Origin: Brenneria rubrifaciens
GTDB taxonomy: Bacteria > Pseudomonadota > Gammaproteobacteria > Enterobacterales > Enterobacteriaceae
Direction of reading: 5' to 3'
DNA length: 64,000 nt
Assembly: GCF_005484945.1 (NCBI RefSeq)
Contig: NZ_CP034035.1
Coordinates: 2,666,001-2,730,000, forward strand
This document shows, piece by piece, positions 8,981 through 18,663 of this stretch. Made by a program: the position numbers and the translations under genes. Under the pieces are notes generated by a model that had not been told where the DNA came from, did no database searches, and worked only from the letters and a program-made list of their open reading frames with translations. Position 1 is the first letter of the stretch, and each line of letters opens with the position of its first letter.

Positions 8981-10989
8981 CGTCCCCCCACCGGATAAAA
9001 CGTCACAATAGAGGACTGCACCTGACGGAACGTGTAAGGATTACCCGTTGAAGGCAGGCGCAGGAGATCGTTGCTCAACATGCCTTTGCCATGTTTGACA
9101 TCGCGCTGCTGCTGTTGCTCCTCGCTGAATGCGTGGTATTTTTCCGACGAGGCATTCTGATACTGACTTCGATCGCGGATGATGGAGGGGCGGATAAACA
9201 ACATCAGATTACGTTTCGATACCTGACGACTGTTGGAGCGGAACAAGTATCCCAGCACGGGAATATCGCCCAGCAAGGGCACTTTATCCGCCGTTTCACG
9301 CGAGCTTTTATCCAGCAAACCGCCCACGACCACGGTTTCACCGCTGCTGACCAATACCGCATTATTTACGGTGCGCGTGTTAAACGTGGCCCCCAGTTCC
9401 GAACTGCTGCTGGACCCAGAATCGGCTACGCTGGAGACTTCCTGTTCAATCTCCAGCAACACCGAGTCGCCTTCGTTGATTTGCGGCTTCACTTTCAGCT
9501 TAATACCGACGGTCTTACGTTCCACTGTATTGAAAATGTTGTCGCCAGAAGTCGTCTGCGACCCTGCCAGTACCGGTACTTCCTGACCGACGTTGAACGT
9601 GGCTTCCATGTTGTCCAGCGTCACAATGCTCGGCGTCGCCAGAATGTCATTCTTGCTGTTGCTCGACAAAGCGGACAACAGCATCGACCAGTTGCCCTGA
9701 TAAAACCCGGCGGCAATACCGTTGAAGCTGTTGAGCGCGTTCGCCGCCGAACTATTGAACGTGCCGTCTTTTCGGTACTGATCCGCACCCGCCACCATCG
9801 TGGAAATCGGCAAGCCGGTGTTGGTGAACTGCGTCATTCCAGCATTTTTATTCGACCACTGAATGCCCAGGTTCATGCCGTCAGCATCCTGAACTTCCGC
9901 AATGACCGCCTCCACCAGCACCTGCGGACGACGAATATCCAGTTGGGCGATCACCTGCTCCAAATCGCGCATAACATCCGGCGCCGCGCTCACAATCAGC
10001 GAGTTCGTCTGCTCATGCGCCTTAAGGGAAATCTCTTTGCGCAGCGCCGGCAACGCATTTTCCTGCTCCGACTTGATGCTGTCGCCCACGCCAGTCAGCA
10101 CTTCAACCAGATCCGAGGCTTTGGCATATTTGAGATAGATAACTTTGGTGTTGCCCTGTACCGCCTGCTGCCGATCGAGCTGTTTGATCATATCAATCAC
10201 TCGCTGACGGGAATTTGGCTCGCCACGGACCAGCACGGAGTTGGTGCGCTCATCGGCGACGACGTTGGCGGTCATCATGCCAGGCAGCGCCGTTTTCTCA
10301 TCGGTTTTATTCAGCTCATTCACCATTTTCACCACTTCCAGCGAGGATGCGTAAGAAAGCGGCACCGTCGCCACATTGCGATCGCCGGTTCTATCCACCC
10401 GTTCAACAATCGCCATCAGCCGTTTAATCACGGTGGCGCGGCCGGTCATCAGCAGCACGTTCGAGGGCTCGTAATGCACCACGCTCCCGGCGCCGGCATT
10501 GTCGTTCAGTTGACGCAGCAGCGGGGCCAGATCGCGGGCCGCAACGTTATTGACCGGCACGACGCGCGTAACCACTTCATCCCCGACGCCAGGGTCGTCT
10601 TCGCTGGCCAGCGGCATCGAGGTTGACTTCGCATCTTTCGAGCGAATGATCTTTAATACGTTGTTATCCATCGGCACAACGGTAAAACCGTATACGTCCA
10701 GCACGCTGATGAAGAACTGGTAATACTGTTCTTCATTCATCATGTCATAACTACGCACGGTAATATTGCCGCTGACGGAAGGATCGACGATCACTGTTTT
10801 ATTCAGGTTTTTACTGACGGTATTGATGAACTCCTGAATATCCGTCCCTTTAAAACTGGCGGAGAACTCAGCACTCCAGGCAAATGAAGAAACCATCAGG
10901 CATAGGGCGCCTCCCAGCAGGCGTAATCCTTTCCACCGCGCGTTGCTAAACCATTTGCAGTCAGAAAACCGCTGTCCTTTACTAAACAA
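8977..10989 (-). CDS. outD: Secretin OutD (GspD)
   Basis: Outer-membrane channel of the type II system, 670 aa. A long basic leader and hydrophobic segment end at about residue 40 (FAWSA then EFSASFKG), followed by the N0 and N1-N3 domains, the secretin core (roughly 350-600, with [10 protein letters not shown] and [14 protein letters not shown]) and a C-terminal S-domain that binds the pilotin OutS. The start codon is TTG at 10989, 2 bases after the outC stop, with GGAG about 10 bases upstream; the rare start may limit OutD amount. Stop overlaps the outE start. Confidence 0.94.
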   Translation of the reverse strand: MFSKGQRFSDCKWFSNARWKGLRLLGGALCLMVSSFAWSAEFSASFKGTDIQEFINTVSKNLNKTVIVDPSVSGNITVRSYDMMNEEQYYQFFISVLDVYGFTVVPMDNNVLKIIRSKDAKSTSMPLASEDDPGVGDEVVTRVVPVNNVAARDLAPLLRQLNDNAGAGSVVHYEPSNVLLMTGRATVIKRLMAIVERVDRTGDRNVATVPLSYASSLEVVKMVNELNKTDEKTALPGMMTANVVADERTNSVLVRGEPNSRQRVIDMIKQLDRQQAVQGNTKVIYLKYAKASDLVEVLTGVGDSIKSEQENALPALRKEISLKAHEQTNSLIVSAAPDVMRDLEQVIAQLDIRRPQVLVEAVIAEVQDADGMNLGIQWSNKNAGMTQFTNTGLPISTMVAGADQYRKDGTFNSSAANALNSFNGIAAGFYQGNWSMLLSALSSNSKNDILATPSIVTLDNMEATFNVGQEVPVLAGSQTTSGDNIFNTVERKTVGIKLKVKPQINEGDSVLLEIEQEVSSVADSGSSSSSELGATFNTRTVNNAVLVSSGETVVVGGLLDKSSRETADKVPLLGDIPVLGYLFRSNSRQVSKRNLMLFIRPSIIRDRSQYQNASSEKYHAFSEEQQQQRDVKHGKGMLSNDLLRLPSTGNPYTFRQVQSSIVTFYPVGGR

Positions 10990-10991
10990 AA

Positions 10992-11570
10992 TTAGTTGTC
11001 TCCATCCGGTGCCAGATAAATATGCTCAGGTTTTCTCCCTTCGGCGTCATCCTGATATAAATGCAGGGCTTCATAGCGCCCCTGATACTGCAAGACGACA
11101 CGATCGGCAAAAATAGTCACAATTTTGGCCTCATAGCCCGGTATCGCGTCACCCACGCTACGGCTGTATTGCTGACTATCTTTGGCGATAATGGCGATGG
11201 ACCGTTTGTCGTCTTCACTCGCCAAAATACCGGTAAGAGTGATGTCTAATGTGGAAAGCGGGATATCTCCGTTCAACGCGGCTGCCGTTACTGTCGGTGG
11301 ATTGACGTCAGGCGGGCGGCCAAACAGCGTAAAGTCATCCGATGCGGCGGGTTTTTCTTTGGCCTGGGCGGGCGTGACGGTAATGTTGACCGGATGAGGA
11401 TCGTTTGGCAGCAGAACACGCCAGGCGAGCACCGTCAGTTGCTGGCAAATCAGCAGTAGGATACCGCTCAGAAGCACACGCCGAATAAGGGGTAAAGGTA
11501 AAGACTGGAGTTTTACTACCAGTGTGTTTAATGAAAGGGTTTTACGCGACCATGATGGGGATTGCGGCAT
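10992..11570 (-). CDS. outC: Secretion protein OutC (GspC) without its PDZ domain
   Basis: Inner-membrane protein that connects OutD to the inner platform. The 192-aa product has a cytoplasmic N-terminus, one membrane span (about 30-52) and the periplasmic homology region (about 75-170, from DFTLFGRPP to YQGRYEALHLY) that binds the secretin N0 domain. Dickeya and Pectobacterium OutC are about 270-280 aa because a PDZ domain follows; here that part is absent. The last residues (RKPEHIYLAPDGDN) still resemble the far C-terminus of longer OutC proteins, which suggests an in-frame internal deletion rather than a simple stop. A GGAT ribosome site precedes the ATG at 11570. Confidence 0.88.
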   Translation of the reverse strand: MPQSPSWSRKTLSLNTLVVKLQSLPLPLIRRVLLSGILLLICQQLTVLAWRVLLPNDPHPVNITVTPAQAKEKPAASDDFTLFGRPPDVNPPTVTAAALNGDIPLSTLDITLTGILASEDDKRSIAIIAKDSQQYSRSVGDAIPGYEAKIVTIFADRVVLQYQGRYEALHLYQDDAEGRKPEHIYLAPDGDN

Positions 11571-11582
11571 TGCTTATTCATC

Positions 11583-11613
11583 CATAAAATCCCCCACGCC
11601 TTACGGCGTGGGG
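11583..11613 (-). terminator. Intrinsic terminator between pehX and outC
   Basis: A 9-bp GC-rich perfect stem (11592-11600 with 11605-11613, loop TTAC) is followed on the minus strand by GATTTTAT. It sits 8 bases past the pehX stop and ends about 20 bases before the outC ATG, leaving almost no space for a separate outC promoter. Confidence 0.8.
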
Positions 11614-11620
11614 TTTATCC

Positions 11621-13597
11621 TTACTGCGTCGCCGCCTCGAGGGTGAGGGTTTCATCCCCCTTCGTCGTCAGAGAGACACCACGATTAACCCGGTCGTCTA
11701 GTTTGATATTTTCGATATTACCAAACTTCCATGCCGCGTCGACATTTTCAAAAATCACGTTTTTGAACGTGCTGTCTTTGAGGAAGGTAATGTCCGTGGC
11801 TTTGGTATTTTTAAATTTTACATTTTCAAAATACAAGCCCTGATGATAGGCATCACGTTTAAAAGAAAACCCATATGAAGCCGCCATTTCATCTACGGTC
11901 ATCCCATCGACCAGGATACTGTTTTTCTTCGCCGTACCATCGACGGTTACGTCAGAAACTTTCACATCACGAAATTGAGCGGGTTCAGCCGCCGGCTGGG
12001 AATCGTTCACATCTGCTTTATATTTGACGGTGAACACAAACGGTTCTCCGACAATACCACGCATTGCATTATTGCGGAAGACGACGTCACGCGCACCTCC
12101 GCCGTAGTATGGACGACTTTTCATACGCAGCCCGACATCCGTCAGATTCATTACATTATTTTCAGCCACGATCTTCTCGATCCAGGCGCCGGTATGGCTG
12201 CCGGTGACTACAGCGCCATGGCCTTTACGGAAGTAGTTATTGAATATCCACGCGCCGCTTTGCGCTTTTTGCTGCCGTGTCGCTACTTCGGCGCCATACC
12301 CCGCCGCGAAATTGACACTGTCATCGCCGGTATCAAAAAAGTTATTGAATACCATTACGTTCTGGCTGTTGCCAAACTCGATGCCGTCCGCATTATTCGC
12401 ATCAAAAGTGGTATGCACTAAGGCATTCATGGCCACATTTTCAGATTCCAGCACCATCACGCCGTGATAGGCGGGATTCAGAATGGTCAGCCCTTCCAGA
12501 TACAGGTTGCTGACACCACGCAGCGTCATCAAGCTGGATCGGCGATGCTTGTAGGCATCATTAACCGACATCCCATCAGCCAGGGCTTTTTCAGTTTGAT
12601 TTTTGGCCAGAATCCCATCGTCGGATACCTTGTCCGCTTTGCTTGCCCGGTACTGCGGCAGCTTTCTGCCCAATTCGTCCTTAATGGTCGTCGCGTCACC
12701 GGATTTGATGCCGCGCTTCCAGCCATTACCGTTAATGGTGCCTTTGCCGACGATACGGATATTTTCAAACGTGCCAGCATGCGTACTCCCTTTATCATTG
12801 ATTTCCAGAACGTTAATCAGTGAAGGCGGACGTTTTGGCAATGACGGTTTAGTGTAGGGATAGAGGTAATAACCGCGCGCCAACGGATAGTCATCACCGT
12901 TTTCCGAACCGCGCAGTATTGCGCCCTCGGCCACTTCAAACGTCATATTGCTGTGCAGGAACAACGCGCCGGTCTTAAACTCGCCGCCTTCGACCACAAC
13001 TTTACATCCCTGCGGGTAAGTCTCTATCGTACAGTCATCAATCGCTTTCTGAATCGCCAGCGTGTCGTTGGTGACGCCGTCGCCTTTGGCCCCGAAATTG
13101 GTTACGTTTAGCGTCTGAGGCACTGCGGTGGTTTTCTGGACAACGGTTTCGCTATCCACCGATTCTTTACCATCAGCATAAACCGCGCGTACGGTGAAGC
13201 GGTATTCTGTTTCCGGCGATAATCCCGTAACTTTAAAATTTTGGAAGCTGACGCGGGTATGCCAGCCTGCCGTGTCAATAGAACGATAAAAGTTATCGAT
13301 ATAAGGTTTTGCCGGTGAATGGGTATTCTGATTGTCAATCGCTCCCGCCAGCCGTTGACCATTCATGTAGACATGATAATCCTTGATATCCGATGATGCC
13401 TGCGCCGGTTTTTCCCAGGCCAGCACAACGCTTGTATCGTCATAGGCCAAAGTGGGAACCTGCACATTCTGCGGGGCGGCTGAGCGGTCTATGGTGGCGC
13501 TCTGGGCTGCATCACTATCAGTGCCGACTGCCATTAACCCACTGAATAGCAATGCTGCACCAAGCGTCGCTCTGGAATGGAGCAAAAAATAATCCAT
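11621..13597 (-). CDS. pehX: Exo-poly-alpha-D-galacturonosidase PehX (GH28)
   Basis: Secreted pectinase releasing digalacturonate from the non-reducing ends of polygalacturonate. The ATG at 13597 (658 aa) follows an AAGGAG ribosome site and starts a signal peptide of about 31 residues. A fibronectin type III-like domain (about 40-155) precedes the beta-helix GH28 domain (about 165-620). GH28 active-site blocks are visible: NADGIEF near residue 403, DTGDDS near 425 and GHGAVVTGS near 460. PehX is a classical type II secretion substrate, and its gene lies directly before the out cluster. It ends in a terminator, and a KdgR-like site lies upstream. Confidence 0.93.
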   Translation of the reverse strand: MDYFLLHSRATLGAALLFSGLMAVGTDSDAAQSATIDRSAAPQNVQVPTLAYDDTSVVLAWEKPAQASSDIKDYHVYMNGQRLAGAIDNQNTHSPAKPYIDNFYRSIDTAGWHTRVSFQNFKVTGLSPETEYRFTVRAVYADGKESVDSETVVQKTTAVPQTLNVTNFGAKGDGVTNDTLAIQKAIDDCTIETYPQGCKVVVEGGEFKTGALFLHSNMTFEVAEGAILRGSENGDDYPLARGYYLYPYTKPSLPKRPPSLINVLEINDKGSTHAGTFENIRIVGKGTINGNGWKRGIKSGDATTIKDELGRKLPQYRASKADKVSDDGILAKNQTEKALADGMSVNDAYKHRRSSLMTLRGVSNLYLEGLTILNPAYHGVMVLESENVAMNALVHTTFDANNADGIEFGNSQNVMVFNNFFDTGDDSVNFAAGYGAEVATRQQKAQSGAWIFNNYFRKGHGAVVTGSHTGAWIEKIVAENNVMNLTDVGLRMKSRPYYGGGARDVVFRNNAMRGIVGEPFVFTVKYKADVNDSQPAAEPAQFRDVKVSDVTVDGTAKKNSILVDGMTVDEMAASYGFSFKRDAYHQGLYFENVKFKNTKATDITFLKDSTFKNVIFENVDAAWKFGNIENIKLDDRVNRGVSLTTKGDETLTLEAATQ

Positions 13598-14190
13598 ATC
13601 ATTATCTCCTTTGTTTTGAATATTACATCTAACCACCGAAAAGACGATTCATCATGCCAACAATTCTTATCATTAGCCAGATCAATATTTCACGAAAACC
13701 CATATAACTCAATCAGTAACATGCAAGTCAAAAATCAGTTCACCAGAAATCCTGCAATAGTTAATCGCCATCTTTTTACACACCTATTTTAATAGTTTCA
13801 TGACAAAGACCAAATTAATCCGATGGTTCAATACCATTGGTCGCTAAAAATCCGTGATGAAAGGTCACAGATTAATCAATGCTATTTTTTATTTTCCATA
13901 CTAATTATCAATGAATTCCTTTCACTCAATCTTTTTCAACGGTAATAGAAGAAAAGAAAAGACGATCTATTAACAATAAAAAGATGTTTTATTAAATAGC
14001 GCTTCCACTTTTTTGCAACCACGTCAAAGTTTCGTCCGCGATTATTATGAGATTAAAGGAAACTAATCAAAATAAAGTGTCTGTCATAGGAATGACAGAT
14101 TTGAGTTTTCACCGCTTCTCCTTTTTTCAAAGGATGGGCCCGGCGGAAAACTCACTGACGTAAATATCCCGCCGGATAAGGCTCTGACGC
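13598..14190. other. Long AT-rich pehX upstream region
   Basis: About 590 bases with no credible gene. It holds the KdgR-like palindrome at 13975-13993, a CRP-like half-site pair (GTGA and TCAC, 7 bases apart instead of 6) at 13854-13868, and a 7-bp hairpin at 14081-14098 that could end the outS transcript. Long upstream regions with several regulator sites are usual for pectinase genes. Confidence 0.6.
13975..13993. promoter_or_regulatory. KdgR-like operator
   Basis: AATAAAAAGATGTTTTATT is a perfect inverted repeat (7-5-7). It fits the general form of KdgR boxes, the operators of the pectin-catabolism repressor in soft-rot bacteria. It lies about 380 bases before pehX, farther than most operators, so its target promoter is uncertain. 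Confidence 0.5.
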
Positions 14191-14598
14191 TTAACGGTAG
14201 GTGCGTAAGACATCAATAAAAGGGGTCAGTGAGCGGTTAAATTCCGAACACTGCGTTTCCTTCGGCGTGCTGTCTTTTAACAACCCCTGATACAGACTTT
14301 CACTGCGTTGCGGTAAAGTCTGATAATTTGTCACATCCCATCCCCGCTGCTTAGCCACTGCCAGCACGACATTATTGATTGTTGACTCATCGGGAAGATC
14401 GCTGCGATTGCATTGCGATTTCAGATACCGGGTGGCAGCCACCAGAGACGCAAGCTGATTCAATTGATCATTAGCCGGTACTGCGACAGCGCTATCCGCC
14501 GCTTTCCCTTTACTGGCGGAGGTGTCGGATTGCTGGCAGCCAGCCAGTACGACACAAAAGAGTGTAAAAACAGCGAATTTAGACAGAGATAACGACAT
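14191..14598 (-). CDS. outS: Type II secretion pilotin OutS (GspS), lipoprotein
   Basis: Small outer-membrane lipoprotein that protects the secretin OutD and guides it to the outer membrane by binding its C-terminal S-domain. The ATG at 14598 gives 135 aa with a lipoprotein signal peptide ending in the lipobox LAGC. The mature part contains the helical OutS features I recognise: LVAATRYLKSQC, then YQGLLKDSTP and the second cysteine before FNRSLTPF. The two cysteines probably form the conserved disulfide. In Dickeya outS lies beside outB and outT before outC; here pehX separates it from outC and no outB or outT is seen. Confidence 0.78.
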   Translation of the reverse strand: MSLSLSKFAVFTLFCVVLAGCQQSDTSASKGKAADSAVAVPANDQLNQLASLVAATRYLKSQCNRSDLPDESTINNVVLAVAKQRGWDVTNYQTLPQRSESLYQGLLKDSTPKETQCSEFNRSLTPFIDVLRTYR

Positions 14599-14722
14599 AA
14601 CACGGCTCATCCTGATTGAGATTAACGACGGGCATTCTAACAAATGTCTGCTGGCTGTCTGCCACTTTATCGATATCCCCTATCACCGTTCGAACGCAGA
14701 AAAAGGAAAACGCGCGCCAGCA

Positions 14723-14755
14723 GAAAATAGGTTCCCGGCCGGCAGACCGGGAACC
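14723..14755 (-). terminator. Intrinsic terminator of alaC
   Basis: Nine-bp stem (14730-14738 with 14747-14755, 8-base loop) followed on the minus strand by TATTTTC, 11 bases past the alaC stop. Confidence 0.8.
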
Positions 14756-14765
14756 TCAGCATCAT

Positions 14766-16007
14766 TCAGGAAGCAGGCACCTTACCTGACGAGGCTTTGT
14801 TCGGCGGTATAATGCCATCGGCGCGAAACATGGCTTTTATGCCGCGTACCGCCTGCCGGATACGATCCTGATTTTCAATCAATGCGAACCGGACATGCGT
14901 ATCACCATAATCGCCGAACCCGATTCCTGGAGAAACACAAACTTTCGCTTCAGCCAGCAGACGTTTGGCGAATTCCAGCGATCCCAGATGCGCATACGCC
15001 TCTGGAATTCTGGCCCAAACATACATGGAGGCCTTCGGCTCATCCACCATCCAACCAGCTTCATGCAGACCGCGCACCAAAACATTGCGCCGCTGACGAT
15101 ACTGCTCGGCAATATCCCGAACACACTGCTGATCGCCTTCCAGCGCCGCAATCGCCGCCACCTGCAATGGCGTAAACGTACCGTAATCGTGATAGCTCTT
15201 GATACGGGCCAGCGCACTGACCAATTCCTGATTACCCACCATAAAACCGATACGCCAGCCCGCCATGTTGTAGCTTTTCGACAAAGTGAAAAACTCGACA
15301 GCGATATCTTTCGCGCCAGACACCTGCATAATCGATGGCGCCTTCCAGCCGTCATAAACGATGTCGGCATAAGCCAGATCGTGTATCACCAACACACCGT
15401 ACTGTTTTGCCAGCGCCACCACACGCTCAAAAAAATCCAGCTCGACGCACTGTGCGGTAGGGTTGGAAGGAAAACCAAGAATCATCATTTTTGGTTTTGG
15501 AATACTTTCACGGATCGCCCGTTCCAGTTCATTGAAGAAATCCACACCTTCAACAAGCGGAACCGAACGCACCTGAGCCCCGGCAATCACCGCGCCATAG
15601 ATATGTATCGGGTAGCTGGGGTTTGGCACCAGCACCGTATCGCCGTGATCCAACGTTGCCAGCATCAGATGCGCCAGCCCCTCTTTGGAACCGATGGTGA
15701 CGATCGCCTCACTTTCCGGATCAATTTCCACCTGATAACGATCGGCATACCAGCGCGAAATGGCGCGGCGTAAACGAGGAATGCCTTTGGAAGTCGAATA
15801 ACCATGGGTATCCTCACGCTGAGCGACGGTACATAGCTTCTCGACGATATGAGGCGGTGTAGGACCGTCTGGGTTACCCATGCTGAAATCAATGATGTCT
15901 TCGCCACAACGACGAGCCGCCATTTTTAATTCAGCAGTAATATTGAATACGTAGGGGGGAAGACGATCGATGCGCGTAAAACGGCGCGGAGAAGTGGAAT
16001 CAGACAT
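14766..16007 (-). CDS. alaC: Alanine transaminase AlaC
   Basis: PLP-dependent class I/II aminotransferase converting pyruvate and L-glutamate to L-alanine and 2-oxoglutarate. The 413-aa length and N-terminus ([14 protein letters not shown]) match enterobacterial AlaC. Visible family features are GNPDGPTPP near the start, the PNPSYPIH block, the PLP lysine in [12 protein letters not shown] (near residue 245) and an arginine for the substrate carboxylate near VRFALIEN. It is divergent from the D-amino-acid operon at 16644, whose third gene is also an alanine-type aminotransferase. Confidence 0.93.
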   Translation of the reverse strand: MSDSTSPRRFTRIDRLPPYVFNITAELKMAARRCGEDIIDFSMGNPDGPTPPHIVEKLCTVAQREDTHGYSTSKGIPRLRRAISRWYADRYQVEIDPESEAIVTIGSKEGLAHLMLATLDHGDTVLVPNPSYPIHIYGAVIAGAQVRSVPLVEGVDFFNELERAIRESIPKPKMMILGFPSNPTAQCVELDFFERVVALAKQYGVLVIHDLAYADIVYDGWKAPSIMQVSGAKDIAVEFFTLSKSYNMAGWRIGFMVGNQELVSALARIKSYHDYGTFTPLQVAAIAALEGDQQCVRDIAEQYRQRRNVLVRGLHEAGWMVDEPKASMYVWARIPEAYAHLGSLEFAKRLLAEAKVCVSPGIGFGDYGDTHVRFALIENQDRIRQAVRGIKAMFRADGIIPPNKASSGKVPAS

Positions 16008-16643
16008 AGCATCCTCAAAGTAACGTGAGCGCCCGGACCGTCCGAGCGACGCTTAGACCCGCTTTGCGGACCAGTGATTTAAGCTATCTCAGATCAAGGA
16101 CTCTGTCGATATGACATCTCATAAATTTTTCCCGGCATGGGGAATCCGACAGACCCGCGCATGATATTAATTATTCTTTTAGCCATTCGTAAAAATATTA
16201 GAATCATTGATATCGATAATAAGAAAAACCATTTTTAATTAACAAATTAAACACAAAAAATTGCGTTGCTTTATTTTGGTGCCCCATAATAAGTCAACTC
16301 ACCAAATTAGCGCATTTCCTGTCTTTTACAAAAATATAAATAATCATTTAAAATCAAATAGTTAAAAAATATCACATTATAAATTACCATCTCGTTTTTA
16401 TAAAAAACCGCCACATTTTAAAAAAAACACAAACTGAAAAACTTAATGCTTAATAAAGACTGAATTGTAGTTTTTAATATTACAAAAATGATTAAATTAC
16501 AGTTCTTATAACTTAATAATTATTGATATTGACAATAATATATTCATCATTATTATCAGTTTTAAATTCACAGCAATGATCAAATTATTTTTGCAAAAAG
16601 CGATCTTTCAATCAACGCTTCCTAATATTTATGAGGGTAAATA
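16008..16643. other. Very AT-rich divergent control region alaC/dgcN
   Basis: About 636 bases between two divergent transcription units, no credible gene. From about 16160 the sequence is strikingly AT-rich with many A- and T-tracts, the kind of DNA usually bound by H-NS. It holds the promoter-like site at 16529-16556. No clear amino-acid regulator operator was recognised. Confidence 0.6.
16529..16556 (+). promoter_or_regulatory. Candidate sigma-70 promoter of dgcN-dgcA-dat
   Basis: TTGACA at 16529-16534 and TATTAT at 16551-16556 are 16 bases apart. This predicts a start of transcription near 16563 and a leader of about 80 bases before the dgcN ATG. The AT-rich surroundings make chance matches likely. 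Confidence 0.45.
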
Positions 16644-17645
16644 ATGGATATCAAAAAACCTTATTTGTTATTCTTGGGGGATGCACACGATCAGTTGGCC
16701 GCCAAGGTTGCAATCGGCATTAAACAATGGCACCCGGAATATTGTGTCGGGCAGTTTCGAATGAATGGCTGCCAAGCTGACTGCGATCTGCCCGATATGG
16801 ATATCAGCGCCGCTCGTGCAGCAGGCGCGAAAACGCTGGTAATTGGCGTTGCCAACCGCGGCGGCATTATTTCGAAACAGTGGATTGCCGTACTGAGCCA
16901 GGCATTGGAAAGCGGCATGGATCTGGCGGCGGGCCTGCACAATCGTTTGTCTGATGTTCCAGAACTCAGAGAATTAGCAGCCAAACTCGGCCGTTCGCTG
17001 TTTGACGTGCGTCATCCTTCACAGACATTTCCGGTCGCCAACGGACGCAAACGCTCAGGTAAACGCCTATTACCGGTTGGTACTGACTGCTCCTGCGGCA
17101 AGATGTATACCGCGCTGGCAATCGAAAAAGAAATTCTATCCCGCGGCGGCAACGCCACATTCCGGGCAACGGGACAAACCGGGATTCTGATCAGCGGTTC
17201 CGGCGTGAGTATTGACGCGGTAGTGTCCGATTTCATCGCGGGTGCGGTTGAAACGCTCTCTCCCGCCAATGACGAGAACCACTGGGATGTTATCGAAGGC
17301 CAGGGTTCATTGTTTCACCCTTCCTTTGCCGGCGTCACAACCGGCATCATCCACGGCGCTCAACCGGATGCGCTGGTGCTATGCCATGAACCGACACGCA
17401 AAACCATGCGGGGCGTCGATTATCCTATCCCTGATTTAGCCGCCTGCATGGACCTGAATCTGTCGATGGCAAAGTTGACTAACCCTAATGCGCGCTTTGT
17501 CGGCATTTCAATCAACAGCGCCGTTCTCAGCGAAGAAGAAGCATTGCCGTTAATGGCTGAACTTGAGAAGAAATTCGGCTTGCCTGTTGTGGACCCGTTC
17601 CGCCAGGGAGTAGGACGTATCGTTGACCAATTGGCTGACCTATGA
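16644..17645 (+). CDS. dgcN: DUF1611 protein, DgcN-type D-glutamate N-acetyltransferase
   Basis: Member of the DUF1611 family; DgcN proteins are reported to acetylate D-glutamate so that DgcA can convert it to N-acetyl-L-glutamate. The 333-aa protein has an N-terminal Rossmann-like part (about 1-130) and a C-terminal P-loop part with the family Walker A variant GTDCSCGKMYT near residue 148, then a DVIEGQGS block near 214. A GAGGG ribosome site precedes the ATG. The stop overlaps dgcA by 4 bases (ATGA), a strong sign they act together. The acetyltransferase role is by family, not proven here. Confidence 0.82.
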   Translation: MDIKKPYLLFLGDAHDQLAAKVAIGIKQWHPEYCVGQFRMNGCQADCDLPDMDISAARAAGAKTLVIGVANRGGIISKQWIAVLSQALESGMDLAAGLHNRLSDVPELRELAAKLGRSLFDVRHPSQTFPVANGRKRSGKRLLPVGTDCSCGKMYTALAIEKEILSRGGNATFRATGQTGILISGSGVSIDAVVSDFIAGAVETLSPANDENHWDVIEGQGSLFHPSFAGVTTGIIHGAQPDALVLCHEPTRKTMRGVDYPIPDLAACMDLNLSMAKLTNPNARFVGISINSAVLSEEEALPLMAELEKKFGLPVVDPFRQGVGRIVDQLADL

Positions 17646-18622
17646 CCGACATTAAAATATCCCATGAAAGCTGGCCGCTACAGGGTACATTTACCATTTC
17701 GCGCGGCAGCAAAACCCAGGCCGATGTCGTTGTCGTCACCTTGCGTTCTGGTGAAACCACAGGCTATGGCGAATGTGTGCCCTACGCACGTTACGGAGAA
17801 TCCATAGAAAGCGTGATGGCACAAATTGCTGCGCTGAGCAGCGATATCCGTAACGGACTCGATCGCGAAATGCTGCAAACCCGTCTACCGGCGGGCGCGG
17901 CGCGTAACGCGATTGACTGCGCATTCTGGGATTTGGCGTGCAAACAGCACCGCCAGCGAATTTGGCAACGCCTGAATCTGGCCGAACCGGAAGTCTTGGA
18001 GAGCGCCTACACGCTCTCGCTGGATACCCCGGAGCGCATGCATCAGGCGGCGCAAAGCAACGCCAACCGCCCACTGCTCAAGCTGAAACTGGCGGACAAA
18101 GACGATTTGGCCAGGGTCGCCGCGGTACGTCGCGGCGCGCCGTCTGCACGCTTAATCGTCGATGCCAATGAAGGCTGGGATGTGAGTCTCTATTTGAAAC
18201 TGGCGCCGGAACTGGCCGCGCTGGGCGTGACCATGATCGAACAGCCCTTGCCTGCCGGAAAAGACGGCGTGCTGGCGGACCTGCCGCATCCGATACCGAT
18301 CTGCGCTGATGAATCCTGCCATGACAGCCACTCTCTAAAAGCCATAGCCGGTTGTTACGACATGATAAACATCAAGCTGGATAAAACCGGCGGACTCACC
18401 GAAGCATTGCGTCTACGCGCCAGTGCGCATCAGGCGGGTATGCGGATTATGGTCGGTTGTATGGTGGGGACTTCGCTGTCTATGGCGCCTGCTTTTATCG
18501 TGGCTCAAGGGGCAAACGTTGTCGATTTGGATGGCCCACTTTTATTGCAGCGCGACCGTACTGACGGATTGCGTTACAACGGCAGCGAAATACATCCGCC
18601 AGAAGCGGCGCTGTGGGGCTAA
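17642..18622 (+). CDS. dgcA: Enolase-superfamily epimerase, DgcA-type N-acetyl-D-glutamate racemase
   Basis: Enolase superfamily, muconate-lactonizing/dipeptide-epimerase branch, 326 aa. The two-lysine acid-base pair is visible: the KLK motif near residue 146 and the lysine of INIKLDKTGG near 246. Metal ligands follow the usual order: Asp in VDANEGW, Glu in MIEQPL and Asp in CADES. Enzymes next to DgcN are described as racemising N-acetyl-D-glutamate to N-acetyl-L-glutamate; older annotation calls them dipeptide epimerases. Coupled to dgcN by a 4-base overlap. Confidence 0.85.
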   Translation: MTDIKISHESWPLQGTFTISRGSKTQADVVVVTLRSGETTGYGECVPYARYGESIESVMAQIAALSSDIRNGLDREMLQTRLPAGAARNAIDCAFWDLACKQHRQRIWQRLNLAEPEVLESAYTLSLDTPERMHQAAQSNANRPLLKLKLADKDDLARVAAVRRGAPSARLIVDANEGWDVSLYLKLAPELAALGVTMIEQPLPAGKDGVLADLPHPIPICADESCHDSHSLKAIAGCYDMINIKLDKTGGLTEALRLRASAHQAGMRIMVGCMVGTSLSMAPAFIVAQGANVVDLDGPLLLQRDRTDGLRYNGSEIHPPEAALWG

Positions 18623-18663
18623 ATGCGTTAATCTGCATTGAACGACTAGTAAGGAGTGTGTTG

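Noticed and set aside
9091..10626. 511-codon open frame on the plus strand
   Set aside because: It is antisense to outD, has histidine- and arginine-rich composition typical of a shadow frame, and shows no family features.
13854..13868. CRP site before pehX
   Set aside because: The GTGA and TCAC halves are 7 bases apart instead of 6, so it is not listed as a separate site.
14895..15773. 292-codon open frame on the plus strand
   Set aside because: Antisense shadow of alaC; no recognisable motif and no ribosome site.
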